A stretch of 22,356 bases of DNA from Thoreauomyces humboldtii (GCA_027596035.1 JADGJA010000341.1:1-22356), one strand, 5' to 3'; positions 8,542 to 17,956 are shown, counted from the stretch's first letter. Notes: generated by a model from the letters alone, not told the origin. Program-made: numbers and translations.

Positions 8542-9737
8542 TGAAAGAATTGTTGTTTGATGTTTGCGTGGTGTTTCGAGGCCTTCTGACTCTGTCCGTG
8601 AGAAAATACTGCGGAATCAAATACGGCCCAAGTATTCTCTGACAAGTCGGGAGCGATTCAATTGTCTCTGGCAGCGCCCGATGAGAGAAGAAGGGGAAAA
8701 GGGTATGGAAGGTGAGGTTGACGTGTGAAGACGAGGACCGAAAGAAGGGCGGAGTTGATGTTTGATCGGACGAATGCGGTGGAGGAGCGAAAGGGAAAAG
8801 AGGTCCGGGCAAAGAGAAGGCGGTGAGAGAGCGAAAGAACGAGGGAGGTGGTCAATAAGTGGGAAGCAAGAAGAAGAGAGAGTAGACTTCGTCTATTGAA
8901 GGACGAATGGAGGAAGGCCGACCATCCTAGGACAGCGACAATGAGGGTTGCGTCGAAGCAGCCGGGGCTTGGAGAAGTGTGGCTTGGTTGATTGACAAGA
9001 ACCCCTCGGAAGCGGGGAGACTTGCTATTCTGGAGATGGTCGTCCTTTTGGGAGAACCGGGCGGCCTAAGATGCTGGCCTTAAGTCGTTGGGAGCGGTTG
9101 AAAGTTAACTGTTAAAAGTGCAAGGGGTTTCCTTGAGAATGCAATGCGAGAGAAACTTCGGCGAGACGACGACAAGCGACGACCCCCTCCTTCTCTGCGG
9201 CCGGCCTCTGCCATCACGGCTCGCCCAATGCCCATCCATCCGTTCGGCTTGGGGGACCTGTGCGACAGAGGTGCCGCACAACCAACCCAACCCAACCATG
9301 CGCAAGGCAACGCCTCCAGGAAAGTTTGTTTTCTGCCCTTTTGGAGTGTGTGTGTGTGTGACGTCAACCAACAAAACTTCGTGTAAAGTCTCGTGAGCGA
9401 GGATCCGCGTGGTCGGTGCTTGCGGCGAACCTGCGTCTGCGCTGCAAGTCTCTCGCTCGATTCTGTAGCTCGTAGTCAGGGAGCAGACCAAACTGGAGCC
9501 GTCATAGAGTACTTGTACAGTACGGTACTAGGGGGTTTCAAAGTTCGCTTATCGACCGTTGAAAGAACTTTTTAAACGAGTCTTCTTTAAATTCTGTCTC
9601 CCATGCCAGCCTGTCGTCGCGGCCTCTGGTTGGTTCCGTGGCCCGGCAGATTGGAAAGTCCATGGTTATCCCTTTTCTGAGTGCTCAAAGATTTCTAAAC
9701 GCTCATACTTAACTGCTCGGGGGGTCTTTAGAGGTTT

Positions 9738-9926
9738 CTTTCAACGCTCGAAAGTAAGTTGGTGGACGCTTTCAACACTCAAAAGAAAGAGGAAGGATTC
9801 TTAGGGTTAGGGCGTATCGCTGCTTTCAGCGCTGAGAGATCCAAAGTTGACCTCATTCTCAACGCTGAGAGCATACTGTGAAACTAGCCCCATAGTCTTT
9901 CTTTCAGCGTTGCGACGCGCTCAAAG
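9738..9926 (+). repeat. Cluster of degenerate 16-17 bp palindromic elements
   Basis: Five related units are visible: CTTTCAACGCTCGAAAG (9738), CTTTCAACACTCAAAAG (9769), CTTTCAGCGCTGAGAG (9823), TTCTCAACGCTGAGAG (9856), and CTTTCAGCGTTGCG with CGCTCAAAG (9901-9926). Spacing is roughly 30-55 bases. A lone GTTGAAAG lies at 9558 and GTGCTCAAAGAT at 9681. The arms are CTTTC or CTCTC against GAAAG or GAGAG, so most units are near-palindromes. No coding frame accounts for them. Confidence 0.6.
9801..9812 (+). repeat. Two interstitial TTAGGG telomere-type units
   Basis: TTAGGGTTAGGG lies inside the palindrome cluster. Two copies could arise by chance, could be a binding site for a telobox factor, or could be a relic of break repair. 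No longer array is present. Confidence 0.6.
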
Positions 9927-9998
9927 ATCGGGGCCAGAAACGAACTTTGAAACCCTTTATTGTGTACATGTACAGCATCGCTATGTAGCGTCGGTAGC

Positions 9999-10020
9999 AG
10001 CAGACGAGTAGCAGACGAGT
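9999..10020 (+). repeat. Tandem 11-bp duplication
   Basis: AGCAGACGAGT occurs twice head to tail with no mismatch. It is a short non-coding tandem duplication with no evident function. Confidence 0.85.
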
Positions 10021-10240
10021 GCAACTGGAAGCGTCTCTTTTGGTGGCACAGTCACGCTCGTGCGTAAGGTCCGACACGCGAGGGAACTCGGGCCAAACTC
10101 GGTACACGAACTTCAGAAAAACCACACGGTGAATCGTTGAGATGCAATAGGAGCTTTGAGCTGAAGCGTTGCTGAACTCTTGGGGATAGGCCCAATGTGA
10201 GAGCTTCTGAGTGTGCGCGGTCCACCATTTACATGTACTG

Positions 10241-10259
10241 TAGGCACCGGCCGTGCCTA
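10241..10259. repeat. 19-bp near-perfect palindrome upstream of the + strand gene
   Basis: TAGGCAC and GTGCCTA arms flank CGGCC, centred about 90 bases before the ATG at 10341. It could be a dimeric transcription-factor site or a hairpin in the 5'UTR. No factor is assigned. Confidence 0.6.
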
Positions 10260-10340
10260 AAGATCCGGCAGCTGTCCTTTCCCCTGATAATTCACGGTCC
10301 CAGCCGTTGAGAGGACTGTTCCCTCTGAAAGCGCCAGAGT

Positions 10341-12264
10341 ATGGGAGCCGCGTCCTCCGTCTCGGCGAGCCCATCGTCCGGACCTTCACCAGCACCCTTT
10401 CAAGCTTGCGTCGGCAGATCCGACAGAAACGGCAGGACAGCCATCCACGGGGCAAAGACGTGGAAGACCTCATGGACACGGTTCGCTGAGCAGCTCGAGG
10501 CAGGATCGGCAGCGGGTGCTACATGGGCGCAGGTAAAACGAGCGTATACTCTCTTGAACTTTTCCCAATCTACATGCCAGAAAACCCAACTTTGGCAACT
10601 CTTGGACAGTACGAGACCGGGCCGAACAAGACGGCCATCCTATCCGCATTCCGCGCGATTGCTCACCTCGCAGCCGAGATACCCATCCTATCCCGAACTC
10701 TCGTATCCGCCATCGATGCCCACGTCGCTTTTCTTATCACCCTGCGGAACGCTCCCATCCATGTCCGGGCGGCCTTACGAGCCGTGGAGGGAACGCGGTC
10801 GATCCGGACCGTCGTGTCGGCAGCAGCAGGACTGTGGCATCAGCTGCAGGAGGCGTTCAGGAGAGCGAGGGAGCACATCAAAGAGATGGGGAAGACCGTG
10901 CGTGTCGGAGAGGATGAAGAGGAGCCGACGGAGGACGTCACGAAGCGACGGATGGCAGCGCTGAGAGCGGTTGCGGGGTGTTTCGGGAAAGCGAGCGCCA
11001 CGTGGCAGGCTGTGTCTAGGGAGGAGCTGAGATGCGTGAGGGGAACCCTCGAGTGGTGGAAGCAGGATTGCATCGTGAGTGTCACATCTGACAGGATGTT
11101 TATTCCTTGGGAAAGTTCGATGTCTGATAACTCCCCGTGTCTCCCCAGATGCAGCACGATGGGTTTACGGAAAAGAGTCTTCCCGGATACCTGCAACTGC
11201 TTGACGAATGGCACAACCAGCTCCTGTCGATCGACAATCCACGGAAGTTGCTCGCCGTGACGCTCTCCGGTCTATCGACGGCCGTCACGCAGCTGCAGGA
11301 ACGGGAGCGGACGACTCTTGGCTACCTACAGAACGCCCGTTCCGCGTTCAAGAAAGTGAGCAAAGCCAGCCGCGGGATGGCGAGGTCGTCCTCGGCTCGA
11401 CAGATCGCTCCTGAAGCTGGCGAAGTGGACGCGATCGACTGTGAAGGCGACGCACGACCGCTTCATGAACGTCGAAAGCTGTCCAGAAAACTGCACGCAC
11501 TGGACACGGCGAAGCATCGTCTCGTCACGAGCGCAAGGGACAATGCCGTGTTTGTCAGAGATGTTTGGGGCGGAGCTCAGACCGACATGTGGGGATGCGC
11601 TGAGCATGTCGGGGTACTGATGAAAGGAGCGTACGGAAAATTGCTGGAGGAAGGGATCGATCGAGGATGGTTACCTTCGTACAGTGACCTCTTGACAAGA
11701 GTCAAGCCACCATCGAGACCACCATCCCTACGGGTTTCTTCCATAACGGGTGAAGAAGCCCCGCCGGTTCGAAGAGCAAGCAAGTGGAAGCACGGGAACA
11801 AGACAGCGGACGAAGTCATCATCAAAGCCCCGCCCATCCCGGCGAAGAAACGTCAATCGAACAGTCCCAGCAAGCCGCTATCCACGCCCGATACCAGCGT
11901 CCCAGAGCCACCGCCCAAACCCCTTCCCTTTCGTCGCTCCCTCCAAGACAACCGCGTCATCGCCCCGCCGGCCGAACACCAAACGGCCATCTACGCCCTC
12001 TTGCAAAAGGAGATAGACGTACTATCGCCGACGGGAACCTCGATTCGAAAAGCTCCGCCGCCGGCCCCGTTTGCGCCGGGATACGATCCGGGGGCGTTTT
12101 CATCGATCGCGCCCACCCCTCCAAAGGTCCCACAGCGACCGACGAGCGTGCGTGCGCGGCCGCTCAAGCAAGAGCCCGGGAGGAAATCAAGCACAACCGA
12201 GCGACCGCCGAGCGTGCGTGCGCGCTCAACTCAACCCGTTTCCGGGCAGAGACGTGGCAACTGA
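10341..12264 (+). CDS. Unidentified helical protein with a potential N-myristoylation site and Pro-rich tail
   Basis: Three exons, 10341-10532, 10610-11074 and 11149-12264, give 590 residues. Introns are 77 nt (GTAAAA...GACAG) and 74 nt (GTGAGT...CCCAG), both phase 0. The N-terminus MGAASSVSAS fits the myristoylation pattern (Gly2, Ser6), suggesting membrane association. Residues about 65-400 are mostly amphipathic helix with charged heptads, for example LWHQLQEAFRRAREHIKEM and LLDEWHNQLLSIDNP, reminiscent of helical-bundle membrane-binding folds such as BAR, but no diagnostic motif proves this. From about residue 404 the chain is disordered and Pro/Lys/Arg-rich, with SH3-ligand-like PPIPAKK and PPPKPLP. 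A 24-bp direct repeat encodes two SVRAR motifs near the end. It converges on the SCAMP gene, with 106 bases between stops. Not recognised; exon structure fairly sure. Confidence 0.72.
12135..12224 (+). repeat. Intragenic 24-bp direct repeat (12135-12158 and 12201-12224)
   Basis: The two copies differ at one base and start 66 bases apart, an exact 22 codons. Each encodes a Pro-x-Ser-Val-Arg-Ala-Arg motif in the Pro/Arg-rich tail of the preceding gene. The pattern suggests an in-frame tandem duplication followed by divergence of the spacer. Confidence 0.85.
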
Positions 12265-12370
12265 CACACTGTAGATACCCGGCTGTGTTTGCGAATATTT
12301 GATGAACCCCGTCATATGATAATGGGCGAGGCGGGCAGATACAGAACTATGATGCGCCATCTAGGCGTGA

Positions 12371-13579
12371 CTATGCTCCAAAGTTTCCGGTCTCGGAGCG
12401 AATATACGCGCTCGCCACGCCCTGCAACAAATGTTCAATGAACCGAAGTAGTCATGACTCAAGACGAAACCCGCTCACCTGCGCGGCACCGGACCGGACA
12501 CCCATGGTCGCAGCTTCATTCTTTGCCTCTGCGAATGTATGTCCAGCAGCGCTGTTGAAGGCATGAACAGCCTTCCACATCCAGAGGGAATAGACGGTTC
12601 CGAACACCCAACCTCCGAAGGCGATCGCGCAAAAGACGGTTGCTACCCACTTTGCGTCGGTAGCAACCGCGAGGAGGTTGATGAATCCGGCTCCCCCACT
12701 CCCCGGGATCCCTACCGCCATGTAAGCTGAGAAGAGTATGTGCATGCCGTTGAACAAGAGAAACAGATCTGTGCGGGGACAAGGTAAGGAAAGCTGATTC
12801 TGGAGGACGATCGGATGACCTTCAAAACGTACAAAAGTACAGGGCCGCATTGGACTGGAATGCCATGTACACCGGTCGGTACCATGTGTAGAGCGATGCA
12901 GATCCGATGAAGAAGACTGGGCAAAGGGGACAGAGAAGGATCAGCCGCGAGGTTGGCCGCCAGGAAAATCTCGCCGTGCTCTGCACAGAACTTACTGTAT
13001 ATGAGTGAGACGCCAAAGTCCGATGCCACGTTCGGCATGTTGCTGGGATGCGAAATGAGAAGCACCATGCAAGCCAGCATGTTCCACACGAGGAGCGCCA
13101 TGACCCCGAGCCAGAGCCGATATATGTTTCGCACGATGCTGCGGCCAGCTTCTGGAATGTCGGTCTGAACGAGAGATGATCAGCACACAAGAAAAGAACA
13201 CAAGGATGCACCTCTCCCCCTGACGAACTTCGATGTCATGGTGAAACAGCGGATACCACTTTGGCCAGTTAGGAGGCTTGAACCCGGACTGTTGCATGGT
13301 CTCCTGGTCCCTCTTCAGCTGGGCCTCCCGCTGGTTGAGCCGTTCCTCGCGCTTCCTGAGTTCCTCCTCCTTCTGGGTGAGGGATGCAGCGTCTGGACCG
13401 GAGTAAGCGGCGGAGGGCTGTGACATGAAGCCTGATGGGGCGGCATAGTCTGTGGTGGTGCTGGCGCTGTAGTTGTAAGGCTGTGGGTGAGCTTGCGACG
13501 AGGATGTGACTGAGCTGTCTGCGAACGGATTGTCCAGATCGTCCTCTGGGAGTCCAAAGGGACTAGAACTGTGAGCCAT
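12371..13579 (-). CDS. Secretory carrier-associated membrane protein (SCAMP)
   Basis: SCAMPs are four-pass proteins of the post-Golgi and endosomal recycling system. Exons 13579-13229, 13164-12996, 12916-12833, 12768-12479 and 12421-12371 give 314 residues, the usual family size. Introns are 64, 79, 64 and 57 nt; donors are GTTCGT, GTAAGT, GTACGT and GTGAGC. The N-terminus carries an EH-domain ligand NPF (residues 17-19). A coiled coil lies at about 67-95 (EEELRKREERLNQREAQLKR). The pre-membrane segment NWPKWYPLFHHDIE joins TDIPEAGRSIVRN. Four hydrophobic spans follow. Between the second and third lies WYRPVYMAFQSN, the diagnostic SCAMP E-peptide. GTTCGT was chosen for intron 1 because the competing GTGCAT donor breaks the frame. 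Shares a 355-base divergent promoter with the ATPase gene. Confidence 0.92.
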
Positions 13580-13934
13580 TGGCGCGGCGTAAAGGTTGGG
13601 TTTGAACGAGCTGGTCTGATACCGTGCGGTGAGGTGAGGGTGATATCGTCCAACAAGGTTGCAGAGAGAGGAGAGCTACCCGTAGTCCCGGATGACTCTC
13701 TGTTGGGTGTCGACATGGAACTGCACAGCCTCCCAAACGTCACACGCTGCAAAGGCTCTCTCACCTCCTTCTCCTTCTCCCCTTTTGCGTTTCAGGTCTC
13801 TTTCCCCCGTTCGCCGTTCCCTGGAGTAATATAACAGTTTGGCAAGGGACAACCAGCATCTTCCCACGCTCACGCAACCAAACGGCAGCAGGAGCGACAC
13901 CCCCGCACCCAGCAGCAGCAGCAGCAGCAGCAGC
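13580..13934. promoter_or_regulatory. Divergent promoter region between SCAMP and the P-loop ATPase gene
   Basis: The two start codons are 355 bases apart on opposite strands, so both promoters and 5'UTRs lie here. Pyrimidine-rich sequence at about 13760-13810 and the (AGC)8 run just before the ATPase ATG are the visible elements. No TATA box is obvious. Confidence 0.5.
13911..13934 (+). repeat. (AGC)8 trinucleotide repeat abutting a start codon
   Basis: Eight perfect AGC units end exactly at the A of the ATG at 13935. With translation starting at that ATG the repeat is 5'UTR. An upstream non-ATG start in the same frame would turn it into a poly-Ser tract. Confidence 0.9.
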
Positions 13935-15650
13935 ATGGCAGCCAGAAGCTCCATCGGAGTCCCAAGGATACGGTTGGAACCAGCTCACGTACCCTACCTA
14001 ATCGGAGGTTGCGCCTGCGTGGTCCTCCTCCTCGCCGTGTGGGGCTCCCGTCCTTCCTCGTCCCAACCACCACCGTCCGGCGCAAACGCAAAGCGAAAGT
14101 CGGTCAAGGAGCAGGTCGCCTTTGGCGGTACTGCAGAGGTTCCCGGTGCCGACCCAGGACCACCGACTGCCGAGGTCGTGCCGTCCCTTCCAGCTTTCGA
14201 CGACTACGAGTCAAAGGAGGTCAGGCGAATCGTCAGCCATCTCGTCAACAGCCAACATACAGCCGGCCTAAAAGTCCCAGCTGCCGTACGCACACCGACA
14301 GTAGCTCGCACAGTTCTGCCCGAGTTTGTACCGCAAAGGCTCCACCTCTTGAAGGAGATTCGCGCAGCGAAACGACCCGGCATGCCGCTTCTAGGTTCGA
14401 TCGAAGAAGCTTTTCAAGCGCTCTCACCGCTTGAAACACTAACGTATCTCGTTCCCCGAACAGTTGAAGGGGCACCAGGTATCGGGAAAGCTCACAGCTT
14501 GCAAACTCTCGTCGACGAGGAGGCCGGCGTGAGACCTGTCGTCTTTCTTCAACTGGCGACCGGTCTTCACAAAAGGCACGGCGGAAGCGCTCTGGACGGA
14601 GACAGTGACGCTGAAGACGAAGCAGACGACATGACTCTTACCTCCGTCTCGTCCGAGCACATGTGGCAGAAAGCCCTCGCGACCGCCTTCGGATACAAGA
14701 ACCGCAGGCTCGGACCGGTTGACGACGACGAAGACGAGGACATGTATCAAGTTCTGTCGGACATCACGAAGGCTCTTCGCTATCTACCGCCAGGTTCCTA
14801 CGGGAAGCCGCCTTTGCTTGTGATCGATGACGTGCAATTGTTGTTTAGCAACCACATCCTTCTTCATGAACGCTACTCTAGCCTGGACGAGGCTTTCGCG
14901 TGGTTCCTCGAATGCGAGCGGGAGCAGCTTCTCGAGGTAATTTTCTGCTCTTCCGAGAAGTCTGCTCTCGCTGGCTTGCGTAGACGTGAGTGCTCGAATC
15001 GGACAGATCTCCAAAACATCTTCCTGTCGAGACTCATGGCGAATTTTCTTGTAGTGAAAGGCTACGACTGGACGCTATCCTACAAGTGTCTTGAGGGCGT
15101 TAACGATTCTCTTGTCGTGGATTACCTCCTAACAGCCGTGAATCCAGTTCTGCCTGACGAGCAAAAGTTCACACCTGAGCTCGCCGACCTTTTTGTACAG
15201 AATTTTGGTGGCAACATGATGGAACTCACGTGCTTCGTCAACCAACGTGCCAGTCTCGAAGGTAACAAAGCACTTTCACGCAAACCCTCGATCCTTTGGT
15301 CTGATCAGATATTTCCATGTGCAGCATTCATCGACGAACGCGAGAATGAACACACGATTTTCCTCTCCAACCACATCCCACATGGAGCTGATGAGACGAC
15401 TCTGAGGGATGTGGTGCTTCAGATGATGATGGCCGGATCCATCAACACGGAGCAGCTAGAACATGACCAATGTCAGCTCATCGACAGGCTCGTTGAAGCC
15501 AACTTTCTTCGATGGCGAGAGACAAAGAACTCTCCGGGGAATCCCGCGTCGATGGAGGAGTCATGGACTTCGAATGGAGCTGGTGCCGAGGTGGTGTGGT
15601 TCAACAACCACATTCAGACGGTGCTGCAAAGGTGGTTCAATGAGGGGTGA
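13935..15650 (+). CDS. Membrane-anchored AAA+/STAND-like P-loop ATPase
   Basis: A single uninterrupted frame gives 571 residues. The open frame extends 32 codons upstream without an ATG, so 13935 is the first ATG. A hydrophobic span at about residues 20-37 (YLIGGCACVVLLLAVWG) suggests a signal anchor. A Walker A-like loop, GAPGIGKAHSLQ, lies near residue 179; Ala replaces the usual Ser/Thr after GK. Walker B, LLVIDDVQLLF, lies near 295 and is followed by VIFCSSEKS, a plausible sensor strand. The winged-helix-like C-terminal half includes a long helical region and ends VLQRWFNEG. Acidic insertions occur at about 218-232 and 258-264. The arrangement resembles archaeal-type ATPases and the AAA part of mitochondrial Yme2/RNA12, but orthology is not shown. 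Nucleotide hydrolysis may be impaired. Convergent with the triple-RRM gene. Confidence 0.8.
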   Translation: MAARSSIGVPRIRLEPAHVPYLIGGCACVVLLLAVWGSRPSSSQPPPSGANAKRKSVKEQVAFGGTAEVPGADPGPPTAEVVPSLPAFDDYESKEVRRIVSHLVNSQHTAGLKVPAAVRTPTVARTVLPEFVPQRLHLLKEIRAAKRPGMPLLGSIEEAFQALSPLETLTYLVPRTVEGAPGIGKAHSLQTLVDEEAGVRPVVFLQLATGLHKRHGGSALDGDSDAEDEADDMTLTSVSSEHMWQKALATAFGYKNRRLGPVDDDEDEDMYQVLSDITKALRYLPPGSYGKPPLLVIDDVQLLFSNHILLHERYSSLDEAFAWFLECEREQLLEVIFCSSEKSALAGLRRRECSNRTDLQNIFLSRLMANFLVVKGYDWTLSYKCLEGVNDSLVVDYLLTAVNPVLPDEQKFTPELADLFVQNFGGNMMELTCFVNQRASLEGNKALSRKPSILWSDQIFPCAAFIDERENEHTIFLSNHIPHGADETTLRDVVLQMMMAGSINTEQLEHDQCQLIDRLVEANFLRWRETKNSPGNPASMEESWTSNGAGAEVVWFNNHIQTVLQRWFNEG

Positions 15651-15883
15651 TCCAAAGGTGTATTGTACAGGGCGTACAAGTAATTTAGACTGTAGCTTTC
15701 CGTAGTTAAAGCACACTGGCCCTTCCGCCACTCTAATTAATTTTCTGATTTCGTGACAATCTCGAAAACGTAATGATTCACGCAATCACAGTCGCCTGTC
15801 TTCGCTTGAGAAACTTTTGTAGGAAAAGAAAGGACTACGCCCATATGGGGTCAAGGAGGGAAGGAAACATGACAGAGGGAGGT

Positions 15884-17384
15884 TCATCGGTACTTGTCCA
15901 GACGGACGGTGAGATTTCGGTGACCGAGGCTTACTCCGTTGAGCTCCCGCACGGCCCTTTCCGCCTCCTCGGTTGTATCGAAGCGCACGAAACCACAACC
16001 CTTGGATCGGCCGGTCGCGACATCCGTCAAAACCTCGGCATAATTCGGTTCGAACTGGTTCGCGCGAAGCCAGTCCTTGAGGTCCTGCCACCGGGTCGTG
16101 TAAGGTAGCTAAACAGAAAAACACGTACTCTGGTGAGCTATGGAAGGATTGAGGGCACCTTTTCATTGTCTCTCTCGCGTACATTTCCGAAAAAGACCTG
16201 GGATGCCAGCCTGTGGTCCGGTCTGATCTGGATCGGTCGACCTTCCAGCTCCATTCCAGACAGCTGATCGATGGCGGTCTGCGCGTCCTCCGGGGTCGCC
16301 ATCAGGACCCTTCCGACTCCTTTGCTGCGACCTTGAGCGTCGACGTCGATGTCGGCTCGTTCGACTTTTCCGACTTGACGGAAGAAGTCCTTGACTTCCT
16401 GCCACTGGAACCATGAGGGTGTGTCAGTACCCTTTGTCCGACCGGTGAAGCCTACGAAGCTGTCGAGCGGCACGGAATACCCTAAGGACTTCTTCCTTAC
16501 CTGAACGACGAAAGCCAGGTTGCTGACGACCAGGGCACGGCCGACGGGAGGAGGAGCAGCTTCGTCATGATCCTCAAGTACATGGTCCTGGTCATAGTGC
16601 AAGTCGAGGTTGTCGATCCCACGGTGATCGTAGGCGCCTTCGTGATGATCCTTCTCGAACGCTCCTCCTCGTCTGTCGAAGGTTTGGTCGGCCTGAAAGT
16701 GATCGTCACGCACTTCGATGGTACGACCGTGCCATTCGTATCCATGAAAGAGGAAGATGGCCTTGTCTGCCTCTTTGGTCGACGACATGCGGAGAGTCGC
16801 GTAACCTTTGGGTCTGCCCGACAGATCCTGGGCCACGTCAGCTCGGAGAACGGTGCCGGCTTCGCAGAAGACGCTCGAAAGAGCATGGGAGTCCACCGAG
16901 TAGGGAAGGTTGCCGACAAAGAGGTTTCGAGGGATGTCGTCTTCGTCTATGGAGAGATTGGTCTTGATCAGCTCTGCAGGATGGACAGAGGGGTGCATGG
17001 GTAACATGATCACATGATCTTGGTACCGTTGATGTGATCTTCAATCCCGTCGATTCTGGCTCCTTGAACCTTCGAATCCTGGACTGTTTCACGAGCTCCT
17101 CGACCGTCTGTCGAATGGTCGCTGTCTTCGTCGTCGGGGGATTTCTCTGCGGTCTCGGCGGCAGGGGTCACATCCTCATGATCCTTGCAAGCGTTGTGTT
17201 GCGATTGATGTTCGCCGCTACCGGGTTGAACATCGATATGATCTTCAGCAACGCTCGCAGCAGCTGCTACGGGGAGCTAAGAAGCACAGGTTTTAACGCA
17301 CAATGGCACATATTCATGGTCTCAAGAAATTGAACTCACGTCGTCAGAGGTCGTTTCTCCCTGCTTCGTTGTCTTGCCAGGCAT
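15884..17384 (-). CDS. Triple-RRM RNA-binding protein (Gbp2/Hrb1/hnRNP M-like)
   Basis: Exons 17384-17340, 17276-17027, 16973-16501, 16404-16183 and 16108-15884 give 404 residues. Introns are 63, 53, 96 and 74 nt. An acidic, disordered N-terminus (1-113) precedes RRM1 (about 115-192, RNP2 LFVGNL, RNP1-like KGYATLRM). A His/Asp-rich linker leads to RRM2 (about 245-325, RNP2 LVVSNL, RNP1-like KGVGRVLM) and RRM3 (about 325-403, RNP2 VFFGNL, RNP1 KGCGFVRF). Only RRM3 has an aromatic RNP1. The donor GTACGC at 16182 was chosen because it joins VFFGN to LPYTTRW and completes RRM3. The 96-nt intron 3 is in-frame and stop-free, but removing it restores the RRM2 helix. Such proteins act in pre-mRNA packaging or mRNA export. 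RRM identity is certain; the named subfamily is inferred. Confidence 0.88.
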
Positions 17385-17956
17385 GGTCGCAGAGTTAGTC
17401 TTGGGAAGCTACTTCAGGGGAAGCCGACTGGAACGAGAGCGACGATATGAGGTCTCGGTGACATCGCGTGGAGATAATAGGCTGGCAGGACTGAGACATC
17501 TCGCGGGACAGGACCCGAGGTTCCCGAGAGAAGAGCCTCCGGTCTCACTTTTGCGACTCTCGTGCCATAGGGCAATGCGAAGGGCTCCTTCACGTCATGC
17601 ATTCTCGATCGACCACATCAATCTCTGGTACGGAGCGAAGGTCGACGGCAGGGGCGCTGAGACAGGTGGACGGTCTCAGATGCCGCAAGCATGCGGAGAG
17701 GTTGCTCTGGCAGCTTGGGGAGGTGGGGACTGTCGAGGTTAGGCCGCTCTTGTTGGACAGCTCCCTCTCACCACCCACAGAGGTTCAGGTCAGCACCCCG
17801 TCAAACGCGCTGAACTCAAACCTACTCTTCGGCAACGTTCGTCAAGAACATACTACGCGAAACAGGAAAAACTGTAAGGCGATCATGCGAGCGTGATGTA
17901 TTTTGCCTCATACTAATGCCGAACCGTTGCAGTTCTACTTTCGAAACACGAACAAC
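17385..17956. promoter_or_regulatory. Divergent promoter region between the triple-RRM gene and the 86-residue gene
   Basis: This 572-base region should hold both promoters. It includes a probable 5'UTR intron for the + strand gene (17874-17932). A + strand frame at 17374-17742 exists but shows no family motif and is not called. Confidence 0.5.
17874..17932 (+). other. Probable 5'UTR intron of the 86-residue gene
   Basis: Donor GTAAGG, a near-ideal TACTAAT branch point and acceptor TTGCAG span 59 bases. The acceptor lies 24 bases before the ATG at 17957. All three signals are strong and match the size of other introns here, so an untranslated first exon is likely. Confidence 0.6.

Larger units (their letters stand above)
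8542..10340. other. Large divergent intergenic region with repeats
   Basis: At 1.8 kb this is the longest gene-free stretch. It separates the divergent coiled-coil and N-myristoylated-type genes and should contain both promoters. It holds a GT run near 9345-9359, an (AACCC)-like run near 9282-9298, the palindrome cluster at 9738-9926, TTAGGGTTAGGG at 9801-9812, a tandem 11-mer at 9999-10020 and a palindrome at 10241-10259. Open frames here lack ATG starts or family motifs. No gene is called, though a non-coding RNA cannot be excluded. Confidence 0.5.

Noticed and set aside
8640..9500. Possible transposon or repeat ends in the large intergenic gap.
   Set aside because: No transposase, reverse transcriptase, long terminal repeat or target duplication was found by eye.
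9904..10479. A 191-codon - strand frame upstream of the 10341 gene.
   Set aside because: It is antisense to the first exon of the + strand gene and the palindrome region, has no domain and has a biased composition without coding character.
13839..13934. A 32-residue N-terminal extension of the ATPase including poly-Ser.
   Set aside because: No ATG exists in frame upstream of 13935. It is kept only as a possible non-ATG initiation in the findings.
16138..16182. Donor GTGCCC near 16157 for the last intron of the triple-RRM gene.
   Set aside because: It leaves VRERDNEK inside RNP2 of RRM3. The donor GTACGC at 16182 gives the intact VFFGNLPYTTRW.
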